This document shows, one piece after another, positions 24,686 through 33,059 of a stretch of DNA of 64,000 nucleotides. Below the pieces are notes generated by a model. It worked only from the letters and a program-made list of their open reading frames with translations. It was not told where the DNA came from and made no database searches. Source of the DNA: a virus; the IMG/VR virus record IMGVR_UViG_3300025093_000012, positions 1 through 64,000 of that record; one strand, written 5' to 3'. Both the position numbers and the translations under genes were made by a program. The first letter of the stretch is position 1, and the number at the start of each line of letters is the position of its first letter.

Positions 24686-26587
24686 ATGAATCATTGGATA
24701 ATGGATTATGAAACTTTGTCAAACTGTTTTGTAGCCGTATTCAAACATTACAAAACAGATGAGACACATATTTATTCTGTATGTAAATTGCAGAATGATT
24801 ATGAAAAGTTTATTGATTTCCTAAAACAAAATATAGAAAATAAGGAGTGGCACATATCTTATAATGGATTGGCGTTTGATGCCCAGGTAACTCACAATAT
24901 AATTAAACATCATGATCAACTCCGTGACATGGAGGGAGAGGATGTTGCACATGAGATATATAAATATGCTCAAGCTTGCATTCAGAAATCTAATGATGGT
25001 GAGTTTCAAGAGTATGCTGAATGGAATATGTCTATAAAACAAATTGACGTTTTTAAATTGAATCATTGGGATAATGCTGCTAAAAGATCTAGTCTTAAAT
25101 GGATTCAGTATAGTATGGATTGGGACAACATGGTTGACATGCCGTTACCTCATGATACAAAAATAAATACACAACAACAACTTGATATGATAATTAGTTA
25201 TTGTATTAATGATGTTGACTCAACAAAAGAAATTTTTAATCAGTGTAAACCTTTGATTGCATTACGTAAGAACCTTACTGATCAGTATGGTATTAACTTA
25301 TATAGTGCATCTGAACCACGGATCAGTAAAGAACTATTTGCATACTACCTAAGTAAGGAGTTAAGAATATCAAAGTATGAATTAAAAAAGCTAAGGACGT
25401 ATAGAAATGTAATCAAAGTAAAAGATATACTGCTTGATTATATAAAGTTTAATACTCCTGAGTTTAATAATCTGCTTGACAAGTTTAAGACAGTTGAGGT
25501 AAATCCCAATCAAACTAAAGGAGGTTTTAAGTATTCTGTTATTTACAAAGATGTAAAAACAGACTTTGGTTTGGGTGGTGTTCACGGTTGTAATAAACCA
25601 GGTGTTTATGAATCAGATGAAGAGAATGTAATTATGTCTTCTGATGTTGCAAGCTTTTATCCTAATCTAGCTATTATGAATAAGATTGCACCAGCTCACC
25701 TACCAAAAGATCAGTTCTGTAAACTGTATGAATGGTTCTTTACAGAGAGAAAAAAGATTCCTAAGAGTAATCCTATGAACTATGTATATAAAATTATACT
25801 GAACAGTACATATGGTCTTAGTAATGATAAGAACTCTTTTCTGTATGATCCTCAGTTTACAATGTTTATTACTATCAATGGTCAGCTTACCCTGATGATG
25901 TTATATGAAATGATCATGGAGGCAATACCAGAGGCTATACCATTGATGCAAAATACTGATGGTGTTGAGACAGTGATACCTAGATCTAAAAAAGATTTAT
26001 ATCTAGAAGTGTGCAGGCAATGGGAAGAGATAACTAATCTTGTTCTTGAGCACGGCACATATTCTAAGTTAGTTCTTGCTGATGTCAATAATTATATTGC
26101 AGTAGATGAGAATGGTAAAGCTAAGTGTAAAGGCAGATTTGAATTTGAAGATTTAGCCCTTCATAAAAATAAGTCTAAGCTTATTATACCAAAGGCTCTA
26201 TATGCATACTTTGTTGACGGAACCTTACCAGAACATACACTTAAGCACAATAGAAACATATTAGACTACTGTATAGGTGGAAAGTCTAAAGGTAACTGGC
26301 AGCAGGTATCTAGATCTATTGAGCACAATTTGCCTGTAGAAAGAAAACTACAGAAAATAAATAGATATTACATTTCTAATAATGGTTGTAAGATTATAAA
26401 AGTAAACAAGACTGATGGTCGTGAAATACAATTAGAATCTGGAAGATGGATGCAAACAATAATGAACAATATAGAACACAAAAAGTGGGAAGATTATGAC
26501 ATTAATGAAACATATTATCTAAATGCAATTGAGAAAGAAATAAATAATATCATAGGAATGGAGAGCAATCAACTATTGCTTTTCTAA
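24686..26587 (+). CDS. Family B DNA polymerase with 3'-5' exonuclease
   Basis: 633 residues, compact. Exonuclease motifs: DYE (D7, E9), SYNGLAFDAQ and YCINDVD. Polymerase motifs: SSDVASFYPN (motif A), KIILNSTYGL (motif B) and MQNTDGVE (motif C). In motif C the first Asp of DTD is Asn, but the second, metal-binding Asp remains, so activity is expected. It lacks the N-terminal domain of T4/RB69-type enzymes and has no visible TPR motifs of protein-primed enzymes. An earlier ATG four codons' width upstream is closed at once by TGA, so 24686 is the start. Confidence 0.93.
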   Translation: MNHWIMDYETLSNCFVAVFKHYKTDETHIYSVCKLQNDYEKFIDFLKQNIENKEWHISYNGLAFDAQVTHNIIKHHDQLRDMEGEDVAHEIYKYAQACIQKSNDGEFQEYAEWNMSIKQIDVFKLNHWDNAAKRSSLKWIQYSMDWDNMVDMPLPHDTKINTQQQLDMIISYCINDVDSTKEIFNQCKPLIALRKNLTDQYGINLYSASEPRISKELFAYYLSKELRISKYELKKLRTYRNVIKVKDILLDYIKFNTPEFNNLLDKFKTVEVNPNQTKGGFKYSVIYKDVKTDFGLGGVHGCNKPGVYESDEENVIMSSDVASFYPNLAIMNKIAPAHLPKDQFCKLYEWFFTERKKIPKSNPMNYVYKIILNSTYGLSNDKNSFLYDPQFTMFITINGQLTLMMLYEMIMEAIPEAIPLMQNTDGVETVIPRSKKDLYLEVCRQWEEITNLVLEHGTYSKLVLADVNNYIAVDENGKAKCKGRFEFEDLALHKNKSKLIIPKALYAYFVDGTLPEHTLKHNRNILDYCIGGKSKGNWQQVSRSIEHNLPVERKLQKINRYYISNNGCKIIKVNKTDGREIQLESGRWMQTIMNNIEHKKWEDYDINETYYLNAIEKEINNIIGMESNQLLLF

Positions 26588-26623
26588 TAGAATTTAATTA
26601 AATTTGAAACTAAATTATTAAAA

Positions 26624-27496
26624 ATGGGATACAAAAAACCAACTAGTTGCAGTGCAGATTATCTGGCTGCAGCTAAGTTCCCAAATCATGGGAGCACATA
26701 TACAGTAATACGCCATAAATTTCTTATTGATGCTAGCAGAAGTCTATTAAAGACTCATGGTTTTGATATTGTAAATGAGGAATATAAAGCTACTGGAGAT
26801 TGCAATATTGCGCAAGGTATCTACCACATCAAATCACAGCAAGATCCAGAGTTAGGAATGATGTTTGCCTGGACAAACAGTTACAACAAACAAATTAGAT
26901 TTCAATGTGGTATTGGAGCCTATGTATTTGTTTGCAACAACGGAATGGTAGCAGGTGACATGTCAACCTATGCAAGAAAGCATACAGGTAATGCTGACTC
27001 TGAGGCATTTAATCAAATAATGTCACAGATTAAAAATGCCAACAAGCACTATACTAAACTTGTTAATGATAAGGAGGCAATGAAAAATGTATCACTATCT
27101 AATAAGGAGCAGGCAGAACTTGTTGGACGTTTATTTATTGAAGAAGAGTTATTAGATAGTAGCCAAGTTTCTTGCATTAAGAAAGAAATGAACAAGCCAT
27201 CTTATAACTATAATATTGGACAAGATACAGGATGGGCATTTTATAATCATGTTACACATGCATTAAAAATGTCACACCCTAGATCATGGATGTCTGATCA
27301 ACAAAAGTTTCATGAGTTTATGATTGCAGAATGCTTAAGTCAATCTACAATCCAAGCTACTGATGTAAATGAAGTTGAACCAGACTCAATAGATCCAAAC
27401 CAACTTACTCTTGATCAACAATTTGATGAAGACACTGTGATAGAAGAAGCACCTGTCTTTAATATAGATGAAGAGGATTTTGATTTTGAATTATAA
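26624..27496 (+). CDS. DUF932-like protein with FEL tip
   Basis: 290 residues. IGAYVFVCNNGMVAGDMSTYARKHTG is split here as a marker region (about residues 98-123), followed by a long helical part and WAFYNHVTHALK, a layout similar to DUF932 phage/plasmid proteins of unknown function. The C-terminal 40 residues are acidic and end EEDFDFEL, the third occurrence of this tip. Position after the polymerase and the tip suggest a replication accessory. The DUF932 assignment is moderate. Confidence 0.68.
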   Translation: MGYKKPTSCSADYLAAAKFPNHGSTYTVIRHKFLIDASRSLLKTHGFDIVNEEYKATGDCNIAQGIYHIKSQQDPELGMMFAWTNSYNKQIRFQCGIGAYVFVCNNGMVAGDMSTYARKHTGNADSEAFNQIMSQIKNANKHYTKLVNDKEAMKNVSLSNKEQAELVGRLFIEEELLDSSQVSCIKKEMNKPSYNYNIGQDTGWAFYNHVTHALKMSHPRSWMSDQQKFHEFMIAECLSQSTIQATDVNEVEPDSIDPNQLTLDQQFDEDTVIEEAPVFNIDEEDFDFEL

Positions 27497-27503
27497 TCTG
27501 AGT

Positions 27504-27577
27504 CATGTCAGGATGCATGGTAGAGGTTTATCCATCAGAGGATAATTAAATGCGGCCTATTTGTGGTTATGCCTCTA
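27504..27577 (+). ncRNA. Possible small structured RNA or leader
   Basis: In the 98-base gap before the thioesterase gene, TAGAGG (27521-27526) pairs with CCTCTA (27572-27577) and encloses TATCC-ATCAGA-GGATA (27529-27544). A CATG/CATG hairpin precedes it (27504-27519). It could be a 5' leader structure of the downstream gene or a processing element. Length is short and chance pairing is not excluded. Confidence 0.35.
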
Positions 27578-27594
27578 TTATGTTTTTATACTAA

Positions 27595-28005
27595 ATGTAT
27601 ATGGAATTATTAAATACACATCCAGTAAAAAAATCAGACTTAGGATTTCACGGTAATCTATTTGGTGGAAAGTTATTAGCATGGCTTGATGCAAGTGCGG
27701 CAGCTTTTGCAGCACAATGTTGTGATACACCAAGGATGGTTACAGTGTCTATAGATAAGTGTATATTTAAAAGACCTGCTAAAGAGGGTCAGCTTGTTAA
27801 AGTTTATGGATCAGTGGTCCAAGTAAACAATACAAGTATTGAGTTAGCTTTAGAAGCTAGATCTCATAATGTATATAATGGAAGACAGCATCTAATTCTT
27901 TCTACAAATATTACTTTTGTAAGGATAGATGAACAGGGTGAACCCATTCCTATTAGTCATAAGGTAAGGGATAACTTTAATGAAGCCAGGTCAGAGATTA
28001 AATAA
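27595..28005 (+). CDS. Hotdog-fold acyl-CoA thioesterase (YciA-like)
   Basis: 136 residues. FHGNLFGGKLLAWLDASAAA is the hotdog helix signature of YciA/BFIT-type thioesterases, with the catalytic Asp in WLD. VTVSIDKCIFKRPAKEGQLV and the ELALEARS strand complete the fold. It would hydrolyse acyl-CoA to free acid and CoA in the cytoplasm. The start is ATG 27595 or 27601 (MYMELL). It is unusual among the replication genes and is probably an auxiliary metabolic gene acting on host lipid or CoA pools. Confidence 0.88.
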   Translation: MYMELLNTHPVKKSDLGFHGNLFGGKLLAWLDASAAAFAAQCCDTPRMVTVSIDKCIFKRPAKEGQLVKVYGSVVQVNNTSIELALEARSHNVYNGRQHLILSTNITFVRIDEQGEPIPISHKVRDNFNEARSEIK

Positions 28006-28420
28006 AGCAGATGTAGAAGCAATAGCTACATTAGCTCTAAATTGGTGTGAGCTGAAGTATGGAGATTCATTTAATAATGAACCTGTATGCCTATGTGTAG
28101 AGTATCAGGAATTAAAGAAGCCTATTGAATATGGTATATATGATTTTAAAAATAATATAATTATTATATTCTACAATACAGCCAGAACACCCAGACTTAT
28201 ATGCAAAACAATCATTCATGAATACACGCATGCTCAACAGGATATGAATAAATATACTGAGCATCATGAACAATACAGGTATCATAATAATCCCTATGAA
28301 AAGGCAGCGTATGATAGAGAAGATGATTGGCGTGAATGTTTTAATAATATAATAAAATTAAAAAATGGAACCAAAGCAGATAGCAGCCATACAAACAGGG
28401 CTGATAGACAAGAAACTTAA
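27980..28420 (+). CDS. Small zincin metallopeptidase-like protein
   Basis: 146 residues. TIIHEYTHAQQ gives the HExxH site (H80, E81, H84) and NPYEKAAYDRE supplies the third ligand (E107), the compact minigluzincin/SprT-like arrangement. The C-terminus is charged and overlaps the uracil glycosylase start by 56 bases; the start overlaps the thioesterase by 26. No signal peptide, so it is cytoplasmic. Substrate unknown; SprT relatives act on DNA-protein crosslinks, which would suit the neighbouring repair genes, but that is inference. Confidence 0.8.
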   Translation: MKPGQRLNKADVEAIATLALNWCELKYGDSFNNEPVCLCVEYQELKKPIEYGIYDFKNNIIIIFYNTARTPRLICKTIIHEYTHAQQDMNKYTEHHEQYRYHNNPYEKAAYDREDDWRECFNNIIKLKNGTKADSSHTNRADRQET

Positions 28421-29072
28421 ACATACAGATGGTTGGAGCCATCATATGACAACTAGTATTATATCAGAGGGGTTTACCTCAGCTCTAGTAGAACTTAAGA
28501 AGTGTAGTGATGAAGGAAAGAAGTTTACTCCAGAGTTTAAAAATATATTTAAGTCATTTGAATTGTGCTCTTATCAGAATTTGAAAGTAGTTATTGTAGG
28601 ACAAGATCCATATCCACAAGAAGGTGTTGCAGATGGTGTGTCATTTAGTTGTTCTAGGACAAAAAAAGAACAACCTTCTCTTAGATATATCTTTGATGAG
28701 TTACAGAATCAGTATCCTGATGCATCCCGTGATTGTGATCTAAGTAGATGGTCAAAACAAGGTGTGCTTATGTTAAACACTGCATTGACATGTGAGGTAA
28801 ATAATATTGGCTCACACGTATCTATATGGAAAGATTTTATGGTTGATGTATTCATTAATACTCTTAATAAACATCATAATGACTTACAATTTGTATTTTT
28901 AGGTAAGAAGTCTGAAGTGTTTGGTAAATATATTGACAATAGACACACTAAACATTTTGTAATTCATCCTGCAGCTGCTGCATATCGTGGTGGTAAATGG
29001 AATTGTGATAACCTATTTAAGAAGATAAATGAAAAACTCAGACAAAAAGGTGAAACAGAAATCCAATGGTAA
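28365..29072 (+). CDS. ung: Uracil-DNA glycosylase (family 1)
   Basis: 235 residues, full family length. VVIVGQDPYPQEGVADG carries the catalytic Asp (D81), followed by SWSKQG-type region RWSKQGVLMLNTALT and the late HPAAAAYRGG, where most enzymes have HPSPLS. It removes uracil from DNA, so this phage does not use uracil-substituted DNA. With the SPL-like protein encoded after it, it forms a repair cluster. Confidence 0.94.
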   Translation: MEPKQIAAIQTGLIDKKLKHTDGWSHHMTTSIISEGFTSALVELKKCSDEGKKFTPEFKNIFKSFELCSYQNLKVVIVGQDPYPQEGVADGVSFSCSRTKKEQPSLRYIFDELQNQYPDASRDCDLSRWSKQGVLMLNTALTCEVNNIGSHVSIWKDFMVDVFINTLNKHHNDLQFVFLGKKSEVFGKYIDNRHTKHFVIHPAAAAYRGGKWNCDNLFKKINEKLRQKGETEIQW

Positions 29073-29157
29073 GCCAAAGGATCTCAAAGAAAAAACCAAA
29101 GAAAAGAAAGATAAAGGAAATGGAAAAAACTTTATCTTCTGCTACTGGGATTTCTAA
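29029..29157 (+). CDS. Small Lys-rich protein
   Basis: 42 residues from ATG 29029, overlapping the end of the ung gene by 44 bases in another frame. Over a third of residues are Lys (KEKTKEKKDKGNGK), and it ends in the aromatic KNFIFCYWDF. Coding status rests on frame length, leader and the otherwise unexplained 97-base gap. Confidence 0.45.
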   Translation: MKNSDKKVKQKSNGKPKDLKEKTKEKKDKGNGKNFIFCYWDF

Positions 29158-29169
29158 TATTGTAGTTAT

Positions 29170-30006
29170 ATGGCCATAAAGCACCAGAAAACAAAAACAT
29201 TAGTAACCAAAACAAATAATAATAGTAGTGACTGCATAGCACCCAATATCATCTATGGATGCTTTGGAGGTTGTGTAGACACCTATTGTTATATGTCTAG
29301 ATATAATGGTCATAGAGTATTTGTTAATACAAATGTTGATGACATTTTTAACTCTGTAGTTGAGTGGGAAAAGACTTATAATAAAGTGCCCAATCAACAG
29401 GACCCTGTGTATACAATGGTAGACATTGCTTGTAACTCAGATTTAGTTCTGATGCAGAAGCATATGCCAGAACCGTTAATGGATTACTTGAAGAGGTATG
29501 ATGATCATCCTCAACTTAATAGTACAATGGCTACTAAGTATCCTCACATGTTAAAGTTAGATGTTAACCATTTTAATAAAAAGCCTAGAGTCCGTGTAAG
29601 TCTCATGCCTCAGAAGTATTCTTTTATATTAGAACCAAAGATGCAAGGGATAAGATCCAGAATAAAGGATGTAAATAGACTAAAGGATTTAGGGTGGGAA
29701 GTACATTTAAATTATTCACCTTTAATTTTTTATCCAGGTTGGAGGGAAGAGTATGATAATTTATTTAAATTTGTCAAGAAGTACGCAGGTGAAAATAAAT
29801 GTGAAGTTATTGCCTTAACTAATCACGTATACCAAATGAATAGATCAAGTGAAGAAGCAAGAGAATTAATGAAATACTCTGATGAGGTTAAGAATCACAA
29901 TGGTATCATGAGGTATCCAGTTAAACAGAAAGCACGTCTTCTTGAAGATTTTAAATCTATATATGCAAAGTACTTTGACCTAGATACAATTAGATATATA
30001 TTTTAA
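29170..30006 (+). CDS. Spore photoproduct lyase-like radical SAM protein
   Basis: 278 residues. YGCFGGCVDTYCYMSRYNG resembles the iron-sulfur loop of SPL-family radical SAM enzymes, followed by VFVNTNVDDI. The second half, VRVSLMPQKYSFILEPKM and NRLKDLGWEVHLNYSPLIF, matches the SPL strand-helix pattern. SPL repairs thymine dimers using S-adenosylmethionine. Here the cysteines (C31, C35, C40) are spaced CX3CX4C rather than CX3CX2C, so cluster geometry may differ. It follows ung, supporting a repair role. Confidence 0.78.
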   Translation: MAIKHQKTKTLVTKTNNNSSDCIAPNIIYGCFGGCVDTYCYMSRYNGHRVFVNTNVDDIFNSVVEWEKTYNKVPNQQDPVYTMVDIACNSDLVLMQKHMPEPLMDYLKRYDDHPQLNSTMATKYPHMLKLDVNHFNKKPRVRVSLMPQKYSFILEPKMQGIRSRIKDVNRLKDLGWEVHLNYSPLIFYPGWREEYDNLFKFVKKYAGENKCEVIALTNHVYQMNRSSEEARELMKYSDEVKNHNGIMRYPVKQKARLLEDFKSIYAKYFDLDTIRYIF

Positions 30007-30007
30007 T

Positions 30008-30376
30008 ATGAAAGAAAAAAGAAGAGCAATAAAATGTGAGCTTGAAAGAAAGAGTTCAAGTAACCCAGGTTACTACAAATACAATGTAACCATTAGAGAA
30101 AAGGATGGCACTACTCATAAGCAACCTGCCTACGGTAAGGATATGCAAGATGCATTATCTAGATTATTAAGAAAGGAAATCACTGTTAAAGTTGAAAACA
30201 AAGTTTTGAATAATCCTTCTTTATTAGTAGCTTTGTGGTTACTTATAATGGGATGGCCAGCTATATTAAGTGAAAAATTTGATAAACCTATATTCTTATT
30301 ATTAGCTTTTGCTGGAGTAGCTGTTATAGTTCTATGTTACTACTTGTGGATGAAACACCTTAATAAAGGTGACTAA
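30008..30376 (+). CDS. Hypothetical membrane protein
   Basis: 122 residues. A basic cytoplasmic N-terminal domain of about 60 residues (YKYNVTIREKDGTTHK) is followed by two membrane helices (about 70-87 and 93-114) and a short KHLNKGD tail. It starts one base after the radical SAM gene. No family recognised. Confidence 0.72.
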   Translation: MKEKRRAIKCELERKSSSNPGYYKYNVTIREKDGTTHKQPAYGKDMQDALSRLLRKEITVKVENKVLNNPSLLVALWLLIMGWPAILSEKFDKPIFLLLAFAGVAVIVLCYYLWMKHLNKGD

Positions 30377-30401
30377 TTATTAACCCTTTAAATTTCAAAA
30401 A

Positions 30402-30569
30402 ATGAATGAAAATTTAAAACCAATGATTGAGAAAGAACCAGATCTTTCTAATGTAAATTTAAGTCAAGAACCAAATATTGATCTAAGCAAGATTGATATG
30501 GATGGTGAAGCAATTCTGAGAAGAAATGCTGAGACAATTCGTAATGCTGATAAATATGCAGCTAGATAA
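30402..30569 (+). CDS. Small acidic hypothetical protein
   Basis: 55 residues beginning MNENLKPMIEKEP, acidic, with a C-terminal helix (EAILRRNAETIRNADKYAA). The leader AAATTTCAAAAA-ATG fits the genome. It overlaps the next gene by 14 bases. Function unknown. Confidence 0.6.
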   Translation: MNENLKPMIEKEPDLSNVNLSQEPNIDLSKIDMDGEAILRRNAETIRNADKYAAR

Positions 30570-30879
30570 ATTTAAAAATTTATTACAACATATATATAGG
30601 AGGACTGATGAAACCTTTGACATCAAGCGTGATGAATATGCAAATGATGTAGATGTTTTTAAATCACTAAAAAATGGAACAGCTTTTTCATTTCAATCAG
30701 AACCTGAACAGGTAGCTTGGAATTACCTAGCTAAACATCTAGAATCTATTCAGTCAATCCTTAGTAAGTTACCAGATGAAGAACCATCTGTTGAACTGAT
30801 TAATGAGAAACTAGGAGATGCCATAAACTATTTGATCATTATTGAAGGCCTCTTAAGAGAGAGGAAAACAAAGAAGTAA
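30556..30879 (+). CDS. Small helical hypothetical protein
   Basis: 107 residues from ATG 30556 (an in-frame ATG at 30526 overlaps the previous gene more deeply). All-helical, charged, with ending INYLIIIEGLLRERKTKK. It is the last rightward gene before the bidirectional terminator. Not recognised. Confidence 0.65.
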   Translation: MQLDKFKNLLQHIYRRTDETFDIKRDEYANDVDVFKSLKNGTAFSFQSEPEQVAWNYLAKHLESIQSILSKLPDEEPSVELINEKLGDAINYLIIIEGLLRERKTKK

Positions 30880-30912
30880 GTATAAAACCAACATTTTATA
30901 TTTACTGAAAAA

Positions 30913-30952
30913 GGCTAGCAGGTTTATTCCATTTTCCTGCTGGTCTTTTTTT
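30913..30952. terminator. Bidirectional terminator between converging units
   Basis: GGCTAGCAGG (30913-30922) pairs with CCTGCTGGTC (30936-30945), with G-U pairs, followed by seven T; on the minus strand the same stem is followed by five T. It lies exactly between the converging rightward replication block and the leftward virion block. Confidence 0.9.
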
Positions 30953-32012
30953 ATGGGGCCCATGCCATAGCAGTAGTTTGTATTGCTAAGTCTGTAATAT
31001 TTCCAGCCTTAGAACCACTTGTAGTTGTAAACTCATAGGCAATACCCCAATAATCACCCATAGCTAAGGGAGTAGTTAAAGTTCTACTAGATTCAGTTTT
31101 TTGTAGTCTTTGTGCTGTTGCATTAAAATCTAGAACATCTAGTGTTTCCTTAGAAAATGTTATAAGACTATTACCGTTAGTTGGTGTATATCTAATAAGA
31201 ATAATTTTAACGGCAGCTCCTGTACCTAATGCTGCAATATCTGCAGCGGTTAATGCAGATTTACACATTGAATACAAAGTAATCTTGGTAAAAGGGGCTG
31301 TTGCCCTTTGATAATTACTGCCTTGAAATATACCAAAGATATCATCTGGATCATAAGCTAATCCAGTACCAGTAACTGCTGAATATATTACAGTTCTAAA
31401 CAAAGATGGAAATAAATAAAAATCAGATACAGACCAGTTTGAAATGTATAATGAATGATTAACACGTTGCTCTCTACGGTCTGCTGCTGCTGGAATATTT
31501 ACTGTAACATCAGGTCCTACATTAGTTGCAGTTACACCTCCTCCAGTAAAGTCTAAACTTGCAAGGTTAGTTGTCTTAGTAACCCCTTCATCTTTTACAG
31601 TGATGGCTGTACCACCACCTCCTCCAGAACAACATGTACCAAATGTAACTGTTGCTGTAGTAAATTCAGGTCTTAATGATTTACCTACTTCATCACTAAC
31701 AATTGTGATAATTGCAGTTGTAGACTTATGTACTTGATGATATAGTGGAGCATTAATAAGCATATCTGTAACCTCTTCTTCAGTTACAGTTGAGCCAGTA
31801 AAATTAACTTCAACAAGATCTTTAGCATTTACATCTTTAGCTCCTTTAAAATATATACCTACACTGTTTGCACCTGCTTGAGTATCAAAACCAAGTATAT
31901 CTGAATATTTATAATATACCCATTCCGTGCTTGCAGCAATATAAAATTTATAAATAACGGATGGTGGATCTCCTAAGAACTGTGATCCACCTGCTTGAGT
32001 ATTCTTATCCAT
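30951..32012 (-). CDS. Virion structural protein, probable fibre/appendage
   Basis: 353 residues, Thr/Gly/Ala-rich and beta-rich. A GGGGG linker precedes ITVKDEGVTKTTNLASLDF and then TGGGVTATNVGPDVTVNIP, a strand pattern common in phage tail-fibre and head-decoration proteins before a receptor-binding end domain. There are no transmembrane segments. It is the last gene of the leftward virion block. Its exact place in the particle is unknown. Confidence 0.75.
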   Translation of the reverse strand: MDKNTQAGGSQFLGDPPSVIYKFYIAASTEWVYYKYSDILGFDTQAGANSVGIYFKGAKDVNAKDLVEVNFTGSTVTEEEVTDMLINAPLYHQVHKSTTAIITIVSDEVGKSLRPEFTTATVTFGTCCSGGGGGTAITVKDEGVTKTTNLASLDFTGGGVTATNVGPDVTVNIPAAADRREQRVNHSLYISNWSVSDFYLFPSLFRTVIYSAVTGTGLAYDPDDIFGIFQGSNYQRATAPFTKITLYSMCKSALTAADIAALGTGAAVKIILIRYTPTNGNSLITFSKETLDVLDFNATAQRLQKTESSRTLTTPLAMGDYWGIAYEFTTTSGSKAGNITDLAIQTTAMAWAP

Positions 32013-32024
32013 AGTAAAATAGTA

Positions 32025-32396
32025 TTACTCTCTAGTCCAGTAATGCCACTCTACACTTGTAGCAGCTGTGTCATACTTTAGTCTCATCCCTACACCTGCC
32101 TTTATAGGAAGGAATGCAAAGTCATTTGGTTTTAATAAAGCAATATTATTAGGTGTGCCATCATCATCAGTAACAAGAATGTTACCCCCTGTACTAGTAG
32201 ACCCTGTGTTTCTAACAAAGACATAAGTATCTTTAGTGTGTGCACGGTCAACAATCTCTTGATCAGTAGTAGTTATAGTAGTTATAGTACCACTCTTAGT
32301 AGGATCTGTTACATTCAATGTTGGTGCAACAGTAATACTAAGGATATCAGTATAACTTAAACTTGCTAATTTTAGTGTTGATGTGATTGTTGCCAT
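32025..32396 (-). CDS. Virion structural protein, beta-sandwich type
   Basis: 123 residues, Thr-rich with alternating strand pattern. YVFVRNTGSTSTGGNILV and LKPNDFAFLPIKAGVGMRL recall small decoration or fibre proteins of marine phages. It sits 12 bases upstream of the fibre-like gene and is transcribed with it. Confidence 0.72.
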   Translation of the reverse strand: MATITSTLKLASLSYTDILSITVAPTLNVTDPTKSGTITTITTTDQEIVDRAHTKDTYVFVRNTGSTSTGGNILVTDDDGTPNNIALLKPNDFAFLPIKAGVGMRLKYDTAATSVEWHYWTRE

Positions 32397-32405
32397 AATA
32401 TTACT

Positions 32406-32543
32406 TTATCTTCCTTGACCTACATATTTCTTTTTGTAGTTCTTGGATGTTTTTGTTTTACTAGTCTTGGTTTTGGCATGAACTCCTGGTCTTTTCTTTT
32501 TAGTGACTACAGTGAATTCATATGCACTTATCTTTCTTGCCAT
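32406..32543 (-). CDS. Very small basic phage protein
   Basis: 45 residues, starting MARKISAYEFTVVTKKKRPG and ending KKKYVGQGR; 17 are Lys or Arg. It fills the gap between two small structural genes with four- to ten-base spacings. I recall near-identical small proteins in virion gene clusters of other phages of this type. A DNA-condensing or head-associated role is inference. Confidence 0.75.
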   Translation of the reverse strand: MARKISAYEFTVVTKKKRPGVHAKTKTSKTKTSKNYKKKYVGQGR

Positions 32544-32546
32544 GAA

Positions 32547-32795
32547 TTATCTTTTCTTAGGCTTCATGGATGTACCATACTTAGCCTTTTTCATTTTCTT
32601 TGGATCCATTGAAGTTCCATACTTAGCTTTCTTTTTATAAGTAAGCTCTGGATTTGCAGCAGCTAAAGCTTCTAAACCTTTACTAGCTTTTTTCATCATT
32701 CTTTTTGCAGCTGGTCCAGCTCCGTAAGCTCCTCCATCTCCATAAGTTACAAGGCCATTTTTACTTTTAAAGCCTCCTTTAATGTGCATTGGCAT
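32547..32795 (-). CDS. Small basic virion-type protein with internal repeat
   Basis: 82 residues. The C-terminal third contains the repeat KKAKYGTSM-D-PKK and KKAKYGTSM-K-PKK back to back. The N-terminal part is Gly-rich (GDGGAYGAGPAAKRMMKKA). Small, basic and repetitive, it lies among other small virion genes. Function unknown. Confidence 0.72.
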   Translation of the reverse strand: MPMHIKGGFKSKNGLVTYGDGGAYGAGPAAKRMMKKASKGLEALAAANPELTYKKKAKYGTSMDPKKMKKAKYGTSMKPKKR

Positions 32796-32820
32796 AATTT
32801 CTAATTTTTATTATTAATAT

Positions 32821-33054
32821 TTAAAGTAACCCGTTAGGGCCCATTTCCATTCCATATGGACAACCACATCCCTGTACTTGCCCACCTTCTTTTTTCTTAA
32901 AACTTTTTAATGTCTTAGCTAAGTTACATCTACGTTTTGCTTTAGTAGATGGTGGATTTTCACAATACTCAGATATACTCATTCCTTTTGCCTTTGCAGC
33001 AGCAGTTAATGAACCTGGTTTTTTTATTGCATCTTTAATCCAATTCTTAGCCAT
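32821..33054 (-). CDS. Small basic phage protein (KAKGMSISEYC family)
   Basis: 77 residues. TAAAKAKGMSISEYCENPPS then TKAKRRCNLAKTLKSF is a frequent pattern in small phage proteins encoded near head genes; the function is not known to me. The tail contains GCGCPYGMEMGPNG, a Cys-rich end. It could bind DNA through its basic helix. Confidence 0.78.
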   Translation of the reverse strand: MAKNWIKDAIKKPGSLTAAAKAKGMSISEYCENPPSTKAKRRCNLAKTLKSFKKKEGGQVQGCGCPYGMEMGPNGLL

Positions 33055-33059
33055 AACTA

